NCBI GenBank assembly: GCA_039821145.1
Contig: JBCBOS010000022.1
Location: 101,467 to 165,466, forward strand
Length of the DNA stretch: 64,000 nucleotides
From: JBCCSZ01 sp039821145
GTDB taxonomy: Bacteria; Bacteroidota; Bacteroidia; Chitinophagales; Saprospiraceae
Direction: 5' to 3'
In this document: positions 36,326 through 44,724 of the stretch, one piece after another
Layout of the letters: every line of letters starts with the position of its first letter
Numbering within the stretch: position 1 is the stretch's first letter
The notes under the pieces: generated by a model
Told to the model about the DNA's origin: nothing
The model's database searches: none
What the model saw: only the letters and a program-made list of their open reading frames with translations
Position numbers and translations under genes: made by a program

Positions 36326-36667
36326 TTAACCCTCCTCAATTCGATACATGTCCATCATTTTTTTCTCCATCAAACGCTTGGGCATCATCCTCATCAGCCA
36401 ATTTCTCAGCCCCCTGCCGTACTTCCAGTGGGCCATCTTCCCCGTTGACCAGGATTGCTGAACAATGGCATTGCCCTGCCGCTGTACTTCCTTCAATACA
36501 CCCAACCTTTCCAATACCTGCAACGCATTGGGAGCCAGCCAAATGCCTGCCCCGACTTCTTTCAAAAATGGAGCCTTCTCAAAGACTTGATAGGGAATGC
36601 CTTTTTGCTCAAATGCCTGGGCCGTGGTCAGGCCACCGATCCCAGCTCCAATGATGGCATAACTCAT
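36326..36667 (-). pseudogene. FAD-dependent monooxygenase remnant with internal deletion
   Basis: The frame encodes 113 residues. Residues 1-66 are the N-terminus of a PheA/TfdB-type monooxygenase: YAIIGAGIGGLTTAQAFEQKG binds FAD and VGAGIWLAPNALQVLERLGV is typical. Residues about 67-113 (SWSTGKMAHWKYGRGLRNWL, then a basic helix MRMMPKRLMEKKMMDMYR) look like the C-terminus of the same family. The expected middle, about 260-280 residues with the substrate-binding domain and the second FAD motif (GDAAH), is missing, and the join is in frame. The product cannot be a working oxygenase. A 63-residue frame upstream on the same strand (36865-36674) may be another remnant. Confidence 0.65.
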
Positions 36668-36855
36668 GTCAGGTCACGCTTTGATTCTCAGGTAAAGCGA
36701 AGTACTTTCCACCAAGTTCTCGGTCAACTGCCTTTTCTGTAAACCCGCTTCGGCTTGTGCATTTCTCCAAAAGGCTTTATCTTCTGGCTGAGAAAACAAA
36801 CAACAAAAAATGAATGCCTTCATCTCAAATAGGCTCTCAATTCTTTGCATCAGAT

Positions 36856-37452
36856 ATGAACCCATATACCCACGCTGAGCTGTCGGTGCGCAGACGAGGT
36901 GGCCTCATTGAGGACTATTACGCCATCCACTCCTTTTTGGACAGCACCAAGGAGTTGTGCAGTGACAATCGCCATCGGATTTTGCACAATCATTGGGCAG
37001 TACGCCGCATCCTCATCCCTTTGTTTGGCCCTGCGTTGGTCAATTCCGATGGGAAGTGCGTCAATCTAAAAGACCTCTGTGAGCAGGACCATCTCTTGGC
37101 AGATTACAAGAATCGCTTCATTCCCACCCTCGGCGATTTTGTGGAGGCATTCGAGGAGCTTTCTGCAGAAGAAAAGCAACAGATCAACCGGATTCATGGC
37201 CTGTACGAAGGGCGCAAAGACATTCAAGCCTTGCTCATGTCCCCCCTCACCGTAACAGGACAACTCCGCTCTCTGCGTATCACCCACAATCAATGGTTTT
37301 GCAACGAAATCATCCCTCGCCTTTTTCAAGTGGATCGGCAGCTTGAGGAATTGGGCCCAGTTACGGTATTCGACAAGATGCAGTTTCGGCCCTGGATGGA
37401 CAATGGGCGTGAATTGCCTCGCTCTGCTCAAAAAATAAAGGCACTGATATGA
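36856..37452 (+). CDS. DUF6915-like protein
   Basis: From the ATG at 36856 the protein has 198 residues. The first 105 fit DUF6915: HAELSVRRRGGLIEDYYAIH, SFLDSTKELCSDNRHRILHN and EQDHLLADYKNRFIPTLGDF. The family has a conserved set of His and is of unknown function. The remainder (from about residue 110) is helical, with no known domain. It overlaps the next gene by 4 bp, so this is the start of a coupled three-gene operon. Confidence 0.7.
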   Translation: MNPYTHAELSVRRRGGLIEDYYAIHSFLDSTKELCSDNRHRILHNHWAVRRILIPLFGPALVNSDGKCVNLKDLCEQDHLLADYKNRFIPTLGDFVEAFEELSAEEKQQINRIHGLYEGRKDIQALLMSPLTVTGQLRSLRITHNQWFCNEIIPRLFQVDRQLEELGPVTVFDKMQFRPWMDNGRELPRSAQKIKALI

Positions 37453-38699
37453 AACGACAATACTTCATTCGACGGGTCGGTTGGGCTTACGACGATTCGG
37501 ACTATGTCTGGGATCAACTGCATGGCATCGTAGACTGCTTGGACAATCGGGAGGAGGCCGATGACTATGCCCGTTACCTCAATCGGGAACAACTCATCAA
37601 GCAATTTGAGTACATCGAACGCCATGATACATGGGGAATGGATGGAAGGGATCGGTGGCAGCATTTGTCTGCCTTGGTAGACTTTTTGGTTGACGAAATG
37701 GGGTTCAATCCTACCTTGGCATTGCATCCCAGGCGCTTGCGGCTCTCTCCGATGATGTTTGTCAAAGCGCCATCTGATGAGTTGTTGGATCGCCTGCTCG
37801 ACCTCCTCAAGCTTCGCTTTTACCAAGTCGTTGAATTTGACAAGACAAGTGATCGTTTCCTTCAGGCAAAAACCAGTACGCACTACAGCTCGTATGCAGA
37901 AACGTTGAGCGATTACCACGAAAACAGTCCACTTTGTTTTTCCAACGAGCGAGAAGCCATGGGTTACTTTCACCAAAAACGAGCTCCTGGTTTTGTGCAT
38001 GTATTCAATCAGCAACTTGCGTCCGTTTCCAATCTGGAAGAGCTGAGTGATTTGCCGCTGATTTTGAAAAATTTTACGGAGGAGAATCCTTTCCTTTCGA
38101 AGGACAACGGGCAATGGCAGCTGTCTGCGCGGGTAGATGCAGAGACATTGCTCGGCCTCAATGCCCTGCTGAAATTTCCGTTTTTGATATACGAGGAGGT
38201 ACCAGATTACGACAAGAACGAGCTGGAATACAAAGAGGCAAATCGGGTCTTGCGGATGAATGAATTGCTTTGGAAGAAGTTGGAAACGCGCTTGCAACAG
38301 TTTCCAAATGAAGAGGCCTTGTTGTCGAGTGAGGCATATCTCAGCCAGTACTTGTTTCCTCTCTTGGCGGTCAATTCATCCAATAGATACGCCGATGTAT
38401 TGGCAAAGGAGTTGTCGCGCATGTCGGGCCGTAGGTGGTACATGGAGCATCATCGCATGACGGATGGCAGCAGCTTTTGGCACTTTTACGGTCTCATCTC
38501 GCATAGGCAGAGAGTGGGCGAGGAGTACAGGCTGGAAACCCTCTTTGGGGTGGGGGAGCGCAAGATATTGGCAGGGGCTGCGGTGGGGATTGGCCAGGAG
38601 AAAAACTTGCAAAAAGCTTTTTGTGCCGGCCTGCGGGATTGGCTGCAACGAAATGAAAATTTGATTCTTCAAGAGTTGCAAAAAAAGAGCAGATGGTAA
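37449..38699 (+). CDS. Protein of unknown function
   Basis: This 416-residue protein has no signal peptide or membrane segment. It is acidic and mostly helical in prediction by eye, with blocks such as VWDQLHGIVDCLDNREEADD, LPLILKNFTEENPFLSKDNG and ERKILAGAAVGIGQEKNLQK. No family was recognised. It starts inside the end of the previous gene (ATGA overlap), and the next gene starts 7 bp before its stop, so the three are translationally coupled. Confidence 0.75.
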   Translation: MKRQYFIRRVGWAYDDSDYVWDQLHGIVDCLDNREEADDYARYLNREQLIKQFEYIERHDTWGMDGRDRWQHLSALVDFLVDEMGFNPTLALHPRRLRLSPMMFVKAPSDELLDRLLDLLKLRFYQVVEFDKTSDRFLQAKTSTHYSSYAETLSDYHENSPLCFSNEREAMGYFHQKRAPGFVHVFNQQLASVSNLEELSDLPLILKNFTEENPFLSKDNGQWQLSARVDAETLLGLNALLKFPFLIYEEVPDYDKNELEYKEANRVLRMNELLWKKLETRLQQFPNEEALLSSEAYLSQYLFPLLAVNSSNRYADVLAKELSRMSGRRWYMEHHRMTDGSSFWHFYGLISHRQRVGEEYRLETLFGVGERKILAGAAVGIGQEKNLQKAFCAGLRDWLQRNENLILQELQKKSRW

Positions 38700-39328
38700 G
38701 CCCGAACAAAATCCTGCTGATCCCTGTATGTGCATCGCTGATTCTATTGGGATGGTGGTGGAACGAGCCCAGGGGCGATGCTGCCCAAGATGGTTTTTGC
38801 AAGGCCAGTGTTGATGCTGCCCTTGTTGTCCCACCCATCGCAACGAATGATTGGAGCTATCCCAACCACGTCGTCCTTCATCCGGATGGGCATTTCGAAA
38901 ATACAGTTGGCGACACAATAGCAGCTATGGATACCGTTCATCTTTGGCACAATTCTCATTGCTACCTTTTCAAGGGGGTGGATACCTTGGAGAGACTGCC
39001 CTTTGCCCAAGCGAAACGACAGGCAGCAGGCATTCAAATTGACCTACGTGGGGCTGGTTTGGGCAATGGAATAAGCCTTCGGGTGGAATTGGACAAGCAA
39101 CTGTATTTCAAGCCTCAATACCTCATTTCCTACCTCTTTCCCTACGATTCCCTGGAGATCAAAAATCTCTTTTGCCAGTTGGAGATCAACAGAGCCTCCC
39201 ATCAAGTAGGGGATACCTTGGTGGGCCGTTTGGACATGAGATTTGAACAAACGATTTACCGCAACCAAAGAGCTGGTCAGCCTTTCCAACGGGAGATTCG
39301 AGGTGTCTTTTTTGCCCCTGTGCAGTAA
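38693..39328 (+). CDS. Membrane-anchored or exported protein of unknown function
   Basis: The protein has 211 residues. A hydrophobic segment (ILLIPVCASLILLGWWW) at residues 7-23 is a signal anchor. The rest is strand-rich with aromatic residues, for example HVVLHPDGHFENTV, LWHNSHCYLFKGVDTL and GDTLVGRLDMRFEQTIY. No family was recognised. It overlaps the previous gene, so it belongs to the coupled operon 36856-39328. Confidence 0.65.
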   Translation: MVSPNKILLIPVCASLILLGWWWNEPRGDAAQDGFCKASVDAALVVPPIATNDWSYPNHVVLHPDGHFENTVGDTIAAMDTVHLWHNSHCYLFKGVDTLERLPFAQAKRQAAGIQIDLRGAGLGNGISLRVELDKQLYFKPQYLISYLFPYDSLEIKNLFCQLEINRASHQVGDTLVGRLDMRFEQTIYRNQRAGQPFQREIRGVFFAPVQ

Positions 39329-39379
39329 AGTATACCCAATCCAAGCTGATTTGGGACTTCGCCTACCGTTTTCTTCAAC

Positions 39380-39397
39380 CCCCTCAAATTTGAGGGG
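39380..39397. repeat. 18-bp perfect palindrome, intergenic, copy 2 of 2
   Basis: This is the second copy of CCCCTCAAATTTGAGGGG; with the following ATTAAAA it shares 25 bp with 2467-2491. It lies 51 bp after the end of the preceding operon and could act as a terminator, a protein-binding site or a dispersed palindromic element. Confidence 0.75.
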
Positions 39398-39465
39398 ATT
39401 AAAAATGCAGCTGGGAAGAACAGGCCCGTAGCAGTGCATACAATACCATTTTTGTCATTGGTGAC

Positions 39466-39496
39466 TTGAGATTGCTGAATGAATTGCCTATCTTTA
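39466..39496 (+). promoter_or_regulatory. Candidate promoter of the sorting-tail protein gene
   Basis: TTG at 39466-39468, a 20-bp spacer and TATCTTTA at 39489-39496 approach the Bacteroidota pattern TTG-N19-21-TAnnTTTG (the last G is replaced by A). It lies about 105 bp before the start codon at 39602. Confidence 0.4.
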
Positions 39497-39601
39497 TACT
39501 GACGTTATCAAAACTGGCGCTTGCCAAGCAAGTAAGGACATATCAGATCTCTCCGACCTTTTTGAAATCATTTCCAGAATTCAAACAAAAAATGTAATCT
39601 C

Positions 39602-40555
39602 ATGACAAGACAATTATTACTCTTCAGCCTATCCTTTGTTTTTTCCATCAACTTATTTTCACAACAATTTTTGGTCGAAGGAGCAGAATGGTATTCTGCC
39701 CATGGGTCTTTTGACAATGCATACGAACTAACGACCAGGAAGTATTTTGTGGAAGGAGATTTCTTGGCCAATGGCAAAACCTATAAGGAGATCAAATTCA
39801 CCTACCAAACCGTCAATCAAAACACCTCTGAGATCGTGAGTAACCATGAGGGAACTTACGGTTATGCGTATGAAGAAAACGGCAAAGTTTACAGACTTGA
39901 TCAATCAAGCGAAGAAGACATCCTGATCTATGATTTTTCCATGGAGGTTGGGGATACGATACAATACAAATTGCCTTGGTGTGCAGAAATGGTTGCCGAA
40001 TATATGGTGACGGAATTGGGAGAGGAATTGATAGACGGGCGCATGTTGGCGTATCAAGAACTCAGCCCCACAAGAGGTCTTCCCTATCCGTTGGGAGCGC
40101 CCATCAAAATATATGATCAAATGGGACTGATCATGGATTACCACGACTTTGGGTACCAAGGGATTTTTCCAGATCAGACCCTGTCTTGTACGACTGCTGA
40201 TCCAATCGTAATGTTTCAGTGCTATCGAAATGACGAAACAAGCTTTAGCATCGGCGGCCCCTGTGGCTTGCAGGATGGAGTGGTTACCAGCGCAACATCA
40301 TTGATAGCTGATGCCCAAATAGAAGTCTTTCCCAATCCAACAACTGACGAGTTTCAGATCAAACTCGGCAATGGCCTGACCCAAGTACAGGCAGCACTTT
40401 TGGGCAGCAATGGCCAAGAGATCAAAGCCTTTACCCTGGAGGATGGCGACTCTGTGGATGTCACGCATCTCGACGGAGGTTTGTATTTCCTATTGATGTA
40501 TTCCGATGGAGTTTTGGTGGAGACGCAGAAGGTGGTGAAGCTTGGGGGAGAATGA
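39602..40555 (+). CDS. Secreted protein with type IX secretion sorting tail
   Basis: The protein has 317 residues and a signal peptide (LLLFSLSFVFSINLFSQ). The middle has strand-rich segments (EYMVTELGEELIDGRMLAYQ, LIYDFSMEVGDTIQYKLP) and no recognised catalytic motif. The C-terminal 75 residues are a type A sorting domain: IEVFPNPTTDEFQIKLGNG, followed by the VDVTHLDGGLYFLLMYSDG strand. Such tails send proteins out of the cell through the T9SS, often to be anchored on the surface. It overlaps the DUF1963 gene by 4 bp. Confidence 0.8.
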   Translation: MTRQLLLFSLSFVFSINLFSQQFLVEGAEWYSAHGSFDNAYELTTRKYFVEGDFLANGKTYKEIKFTYQTVNQNTSEIVSNHEGTYGYAYEENGKVYRLDQSSEEDILIYDFSMEVGDTIQYKLPWCAEMVAEYMVTELGEELIDGRMLAYQELSPTRGLPYPLGAPIKIYDQMGLIMDYHDFGYQGIFPDQTLSCTTADPIVMFQCYRNDETSFSIGGPCGLQDGVVTSATSLIADAQIEVFPNPTTDEFQIKLGNGLTQVQAALLGSNGQEIKAFTLEDGDSVDVTHLDGGLYFLLMYSDGVLVETQKVVKLGGE

Positions 40556-41322
40556 TACCAGCATTTCTAAAATCCTTTGAGTCTGAGCTAAAGAAATACA
40601 AAAGAGCGTTTGTAAAGATTGCAGCGACCTCTTCAGGTATTCCTCCTATGAAAGATGTGACGGGGAGCAAAAACAGCAAATTCCTTGGGCTACCATTCTA
40701 TCCCAAATCCAAGGAATACCCCTTTGATCGAAGTGGACGGCCGATGTTGTTGACAGCTCAGTTGAATTCTGAAGAAATCCCAACGCTTTTGGATTTCCCC
40801 TCTGACGGAATCTTGCAACTGTTCCTGTCGGCCACCAATTGGGTTGATCGAGAATGCACAATTGTCTATCACAACAAAGACGAGATGGAAGAGGAATCCA
40901 TGGATGACTTTTCTTTTATCAGCCCAATGGACTATGAAAAAATGCCAATGTCAAAAGTACACGGATTGACATTTGAAAAATCAGTCGAGAATGGTGGATT
41001 GAATGATTGTCAGTTTGATTTCCACTTTGGATGTATCAACTGGTATGAATTCACCAGTAAGCTAATTGGGCAGGAGCTCAGCGAATTTTTCGCCTTCTTC
41101 GAAGTAGGTGGCCACAAGTTGGGAGGATATGCTGAATTTTCCCAAGCTGATGATCCACGAGATTACAAGGGGAGGAATAAAGACGATGTTCAGTTGTTGC
41201 AAATGGATACCGAAAAGGACATCGTATTTGAAAATGGTGGCATTGGACATGTTTTCATAGACAAGGCAAGCCTGAAAAACAAAGAATTTCAAAACGCATA
41301 TTTTACCTGGGATTGTAATTGA
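40552..41322 (+). CDS. DUF1963 (YwqG family) protein
   Basis: The protein has 256 residues. YwqG-family features are KFLGLPFYPKSKEYPFDRSG, MLLTAQLNSEEI, DGILQLFLSATN, and later FFEVGGHKLGGYAEFSQADD. The function of the family is not established; in Bacillus, ywqG lies beside a polymorphic-toxin locus. It is translationally coupled to the secreted protein (ATGA overlap at 40552). A terminator lies about 90 bp downstream. Confidence 0.82.
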   Translation: MIPAFLKSFESELKKYKRAFVKIAATSSGIPPMKDVTGSKNSKFLGLPFYPKSKEYPFDRSGRPMLLTAQLNSEEIPTLLDFPSDGILQLFLSATNWVDRECTIVYHNKDEMEEESMDDFSFISPMDYEKMPMSKVHGLTFEKSVENGGLNDCQFDFHFGCINWYEFTSKLIGQELSEFFAFFEVGGHKLGGYAEFSQADDPRDYKGRNKDDVQLLQMDTEKDIVFENGGIGHVFIDKASLKNKEFQNAYFTWDCN

Positions 41323-41410
41323 CCAATGACAAAATTTGCTGTCATCAATGGTCGTTTTGCGCCAATCCAAAAGGAAAAATCACCTCATTTTAAAGAGTAG
41401 AAGCCAGCAA

Positions 41411-41447
41411 AAAGGGAGATTTCTGAAGAGGAAATCCCCTTTTTTTG
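41411..41447 (+). terminator. Rho-independent terminator after the DUF1963 gene
   Basis: AAAGGGAGATTTC pairs with GAAATCCCCTTT with one bulged base, the loop is about 7 nt, and a run of seven T follows. Confidence 0.75.
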
Positions 41448-41589
41448 ATCCATTCATTCCCACTGAATGGCAGAACTTTTCGATTGTCGATGGGCGTTAT
41501 TCCCACTGGAATGGCACAAGCTGGATCGCCATTGGACGGCTTCCATTCCAGCCGAGCATTTGTTCAATTATCCACCAAAACTTACAGAC

Positions 41590-42594
41590 ATGCAACATCG
41601 TCTATTTTATGTTCTTGGACTTTTCATGGTCACCATTTTTACCATGACCTGCTCCGATGATGACCTGAGCACAAACGAAGATTGCTCCGACCTGAATGCC
41701 GATGAATTCTTGACCTACGACTACAACAACTTCTCCGGGCCATCTGTCTCCTCCACACCCATAGATGCCTCCAAAAATGTGACCAGTGGACCCGCCTCGG
41801 TGCGACAAAGCGGCAATGATGTGATCATTTCCATCCCCGGGATTCGCGTGCGGACCGACGACCACAATTACAGGGTGACAGACTTTGCCGTCGACGAGAA
41901 CAAAGGCACCTGCTTCCAAACGCAAAGTGAATTCGGATCGGCAACCACCAGCGTGAAGACGGACATTTTATCTGTGCTGGTCTTGGACATGAGTACCTCC
42001 CTGGAATCCATCATCGACGACCTCAAACGCTACGCCAAAGAGTATGCTTCTACCATCGTCAGCAGCTCTGACAATTCGCAAGTGGCAGTTGTGTTTTTCT
42101 CGTCCAGAAGTGCCATCGAAGTGACGCCCTTTTACGGTGCGAGTGACATTGCCAGCTTACACGGTGAGATCGATGCTTTTCAGGATTACCAAAAGCGTAC
42201 AGCTCTCTTTCAGGCCACCCAGCGAGCCATCGAATTGGTGGAGAACACCCAGTTCAATGGAGAAAAATCCCTGGTTGTTTTTACCGATGGGGGAGACAAT
42301 GACAGCAACAATCCCACTGCCCTCAAGTCGCTCATCGAATCTTCATCGGTCAATCGCTTTGCCATCGGCCTGCGAGGAGATGACTTCAGAGAATCCGACT
42401 TGAATGCCATCCCGACTACGCTGACCAACCGGGTCATTGCCAACGATGCTTCCAGCTTGGAGCAGATTTTCAAAACTGTCACACGGGGTGTCATCTCAGT
42501 CTATCAAATAGAATACGCCCGATCTGATCAGGAGTTGGGCAGCAATGAGACCATCGAAGTACGATTCAAAATGAAGACAGAGAAAATCGAGTAA
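41590..42594 (+). CDS. VWA-domain lipoprotein
   Basis: From the ATG at 41590 the protein has 334 residues. Its signal ends near Cys (VTIFTMTC), a probable lipidation site. A strand-rich region (to about residue 125) is followed by a von Willebrand factor A domain with the metal site DMSTS in SVLVLDMSTSLESI near residue 133. YQKRTALFQATQRAIELVEN and LVVFTDGGDNDSN complete the metal-site loops. The domain usually binds a protein ligand. The frame is open upstream to 41467, but the signal fits only the internal ATG. It is the first gene of a four-gene group ahead of the Tc region. Confidence 0.8.
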   Translation: MQHRLFYVLGLFMVTIFTMTCSDDDLSTNEDCSDLNADEFLTYDYNNFSGPSVSSTPIDASKNVTSGPASVRQSGNDVIISIPGIRVRTDDHNYRVTDFAVDENKGTCFQTQSEFGSATTSVKTDILSVLVLDMSTSLESIIDDLKRYAKEYASTIVSSSDNSQVAVVFFSSRSAIEVTPFYGASDIASLHGEIDAFQDYQKRTALFQATQRAIELVENTQFNGEKSLVVFTDGGDNDSNNPTALKSLIESSSVNRFAIGLRGDDFRESDLNAIPTTLTNRVIANDASSLEQIFKTVTRGVISVYQIEYARSDQELGSNETIEVRFKMKTEKIE

Positions 42595-42624
42595 ATCATT
42601 CACCATCAAACATTGTGAGAAGAT

Positions 42625-43074
42625 ATGTGGAACAAAACAATGCTTTTTCTATGCTTTTGGATGCTCATCAGTCTGCAGTATGCTTGCAAAAAGAAAGGAT
42701 GCACGGATGAGTTGGCCCTGAATCACAACATGGCAGAAATAGATGATGGGTCTTGCCAATTTTCCAGGAGTGTTTTTTACAAAAGTGCTGACAATTTCAA
42801 TGGAGATGCCATCTCGCGGATAGAAATCTACGGGAATCACCCCAAAGAAACATCGCGCTTGCTGTCCGGCTCCATCGACCGCATCTACGCGGCGGGAGAG
42901 CTCAATTGTAGTTCCCCCGGTACGGCCACCTATGACTTTGAGGACAGCCGAAAATTCGAGTGGAATGCATTGATCTTCACGGCAGCAAACGACTCTGTGG
43001 CCACCTATGTGAAAAGTGGTGTGATCGAGCCCAGCTCCAGCATCGAGTGCATCCGAATTGACATCATCAAATAA
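42625..43074 (+). CDS. Small lipoprotein with GCTDxxAxN...DDGSC motif
   Basis: The protein has 149 residues; a hydrophobic leader (LFLCFWMLISLQYAC) ends at a cysteine. GCTDELALNHNMAEIDDGSC follows directly and matches a motif that recurs in exported Bacteroidota proteins (GCTDxxAxNyN...DDGSC). The rest (RIEIYGNHPKETSRLLSGS and following) is strand-rich. Its role is unknown. It lies 30 bp after the VWA lipoprotein gene. Confidence 0.65.
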   Translation: MWNKTMLFLCFWMLISLQYACKKKGCTDELALNHNMAEIDDGSCQFSRSVFYKSADNFNGDAISRIEIYGNHPKETSRLLSGSIDRIYAAGELNCSSPGTATYDFEDSRKFEWNALIFTAANDSVATYVKSGVIEPSSSIECIRIDIIK

Positions 43075-43087
43075 AACGCACTACGCC

Positions 43088-43546
43088 ATGTCTCAACCAA
43101 TGAATCCTCAGCCACAAAACAACTTGAAAGGAGTTTACATTGCGGGAATGTTTACCCTGTTGGCCGCCATCATTGGAGGCTGCTTTCTGCTGGTTTCCAA
43201 ATGCAATGATTCAAAGGCCAGTTCGCCTGACATCCAGCTAGATGCATCGGGAGCAGAGTCCAGTGTCATGGTTGGGAAAAACGACGGCTCCATTGTCTAC
43301 AATTACCATGAAGAATCACCGGACTCCTCCTGTTTGAAAACCAAGCAGATCGTCGAGCGTCATCTGCAAGTGATGAAAACCCGCTTGGCCGACTTGTCCC
43401 CGGCCAGCAAACAGGATCGGGACTATGCGATGCTGTACGATCAACTGGCAAAGTTTACCGACTTCAGTTGTCAGGCATTGACCGTTCGAGCCCATGAATT
43501 GACAACCTTATTGGACAACATCAAAAAAGCAACTGTCTATGAGTAA
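43088..43546 (+). CDS. Single-pass membrane protein of unknown function
   Basis: From the ATG at 43088 the protein has 152 residues. A membrane helix (YIAGMFTLLAAIIGGCFLLV) lies at about 17-36, and an extracytoplasmic part with a VERHLQVMKTRLADL helix follows. A frame start at 43058 lies inside the previous gene. It overlaps the next gene by 8 bp, so the two are coupled. No family was recognised. Confidence 0.65.
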   Translation: MSQPMNPQPQNNLKGVYIAGMFTLLAAIIGGCFLLVSKCNDSKASSPDIQLDASGAESSVMVGKNDGSIVYNYHEESPDSSCLKTKQIVERHLQVMKTRLADLSPASKQDRDYAMLYDQLAKFTDFSCQALTVRAHELTTLLDNIKKATVYE

Positions 43547-44411
43547 ACTGTGGAGTACTGTATTTTTCTTGTGCTTTGCAACAATGGCATCTGCCCAAAC
43601 CGATAGTGAATACCAAAAACTAGCTGAACGCCAGATCGAACAGCAGGAGAGGACCATCAAAAAATTGCGATCTCAAAAGAAGGACCTTTTGGAGCAAGTC
43701 GATGCAGTCTGGGAGGACAATCGAAAACTGCGAAAAACCCTGACAAATTTGTTTCTCTTGTTTCGGCAGGTCAAAGAGGAGTTGAACAAAATCTCGCTCT
43801 TGGAAGAGGAGGTGCGGGCCTTGAACGCTGACAATCAAAAGTTGAAGGACCGAATTGCCAGTTTGGAAAAAGAGTTGTCAGTTCTGAAAAGGTCCAATCA
43901 ACAAAAAGAGAAGGCATTCAGAAAGGCACTTGCCGCAAACAATCGGCTCAAAATCCTCAATGCCGCCAAATCAAAAGCACTGGCAGAGGCATTGAAAAAA
44001 TTGGCGCGGACGGCTCCCTTCTTGGGAGTGGGTTTTGGTTCCAATTTCTCTGGATTTGGTGGCGGCATCTCCTTTCGCACTGGCAACAGAAAGGGCTTGG
44101 GCATTCGGATCGGAGCCGGGTACTTGCCCAATGTCCTTCAAATAGGCACAGAAGCCAGTTACCTCAACGTGGGCATGAACTTCTTCTTCACCGACCACTA
44201 CTATCTGGATGCCAGCTACCACCGCCTGCTCCGCCATTACGACGGCTTTGTCTACGACTATTTCGCAACGGCAAATTTTGGCAGAAACTTCGTGCTGAGT
44301 CATGCACCTGCACTTTACCTCAAAGCTGCGGTCGGTGTTTTGTATGCTGATGGAGTCGTTGGGAAGGAATTTTTTCCCAGCGGAGACTTGGGGGTGTTGG
44401 TGAAGTTTTGA
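43539..44411 (+). CDS. Exported coiled-coil / outer-membrane protein
   Basis: The protein has 290 residues and a signal peptide ending AQ (LCFATMASAQT). Residues 22-145 form a long charged coiled coil (ERTIKKLRSQKKDLLEQVDA, LEEEVRALNADNQKLKDRIA). Residues about 155-290 are glycine- and aromatic-rich strands (GVGFGSNFSGFGGGISF, YYLDASYHRLLRHYDGFVYD) consistent with a small beta-barrel. A coiled coil plus barrel recalls periplasm-spanning outer-membrane proteins, but no family was recognised. It is the last gene before the Tc-type promoter. Confidence 0.7.
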   Translation: MSKLWSTVFFLCFATMASAQTDSEYQKLAERQIEQQERTIKKLRSQKKDLLEQVDAVWEDNRKLRKTLTNLFLLFRQVKEELNKISLLEEEVRALNADNQKLKDRIASLEKELSVLKRSNQQKEKAFRKALAANNRLKILNAAKSKALAEALKKLARTAPFLGVGFGSNFSGFGGGISFRTGNRKGLGIRIGAGYLPNVLQIGTEASYLNVGMNFFFTDHYYLDASYHRLLRHYDGFVYDYFATANFGRNFVLSHAPALYLKAAVGVLYADGVVGKEFFPSGDLGVLVKF

Positions 44412-44463
44412 TGTTTTAACAATACGCTTTTATTGTCTTCACCAACACCGCTTCCCATTTCCA

Positions 44464-44495
44464 TTAGCTTATATGGCATAAAAATCTTATATTTG
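44464..44495 (+). promoter_or_regulatory. Candidate promoter of the Tc-like operon
   Basis: TTAG at 44464-44467, a 20-bp spacer and TATATTTG at 44488-44495 approach the Bacteroidota consensus TTTG-N19-21-TAnnTTTG. The start codon lies about 230 bp downstream, leaving a long leader. Confidence 0.5.
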
Positions 44496-44528
44496 AATCG
44501 GAAGCGGCATTCTTGTCACAGCTTCCTC

Positions 44529-44560
44529 TGCTATTCGCCTCATTCAAGTCCCGAATAGCA
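44529..44560 (+). repeat. 9-bp inverted repeat in the leader of the Tc-like operon
   Basis: TGCTATTCG (44529-44537) and CGAATAGCA (44552-44560) form a perfect stem with a 14-nt loop. No T run follows, so it is probably not a terminator. It lies in the predicted untranslated leader and could be an operator or an RNA hairpin. Confidence 0.5.
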
Positions 44561-44724
44561 AAATTTACACCATCAGGGAATAAGAGTAATGGCAGTCCAC
44601 AGGTTCATTGGGCCTGGGGCTAGACGTTTTTTTGAACAAAAATTACTTGTTAATCTACGGCAAGCAGTCGGGGGATCGACCTGACGGGCTATGGCCACAT
44701 CTTACTCAAAATACCAACCAAGAA

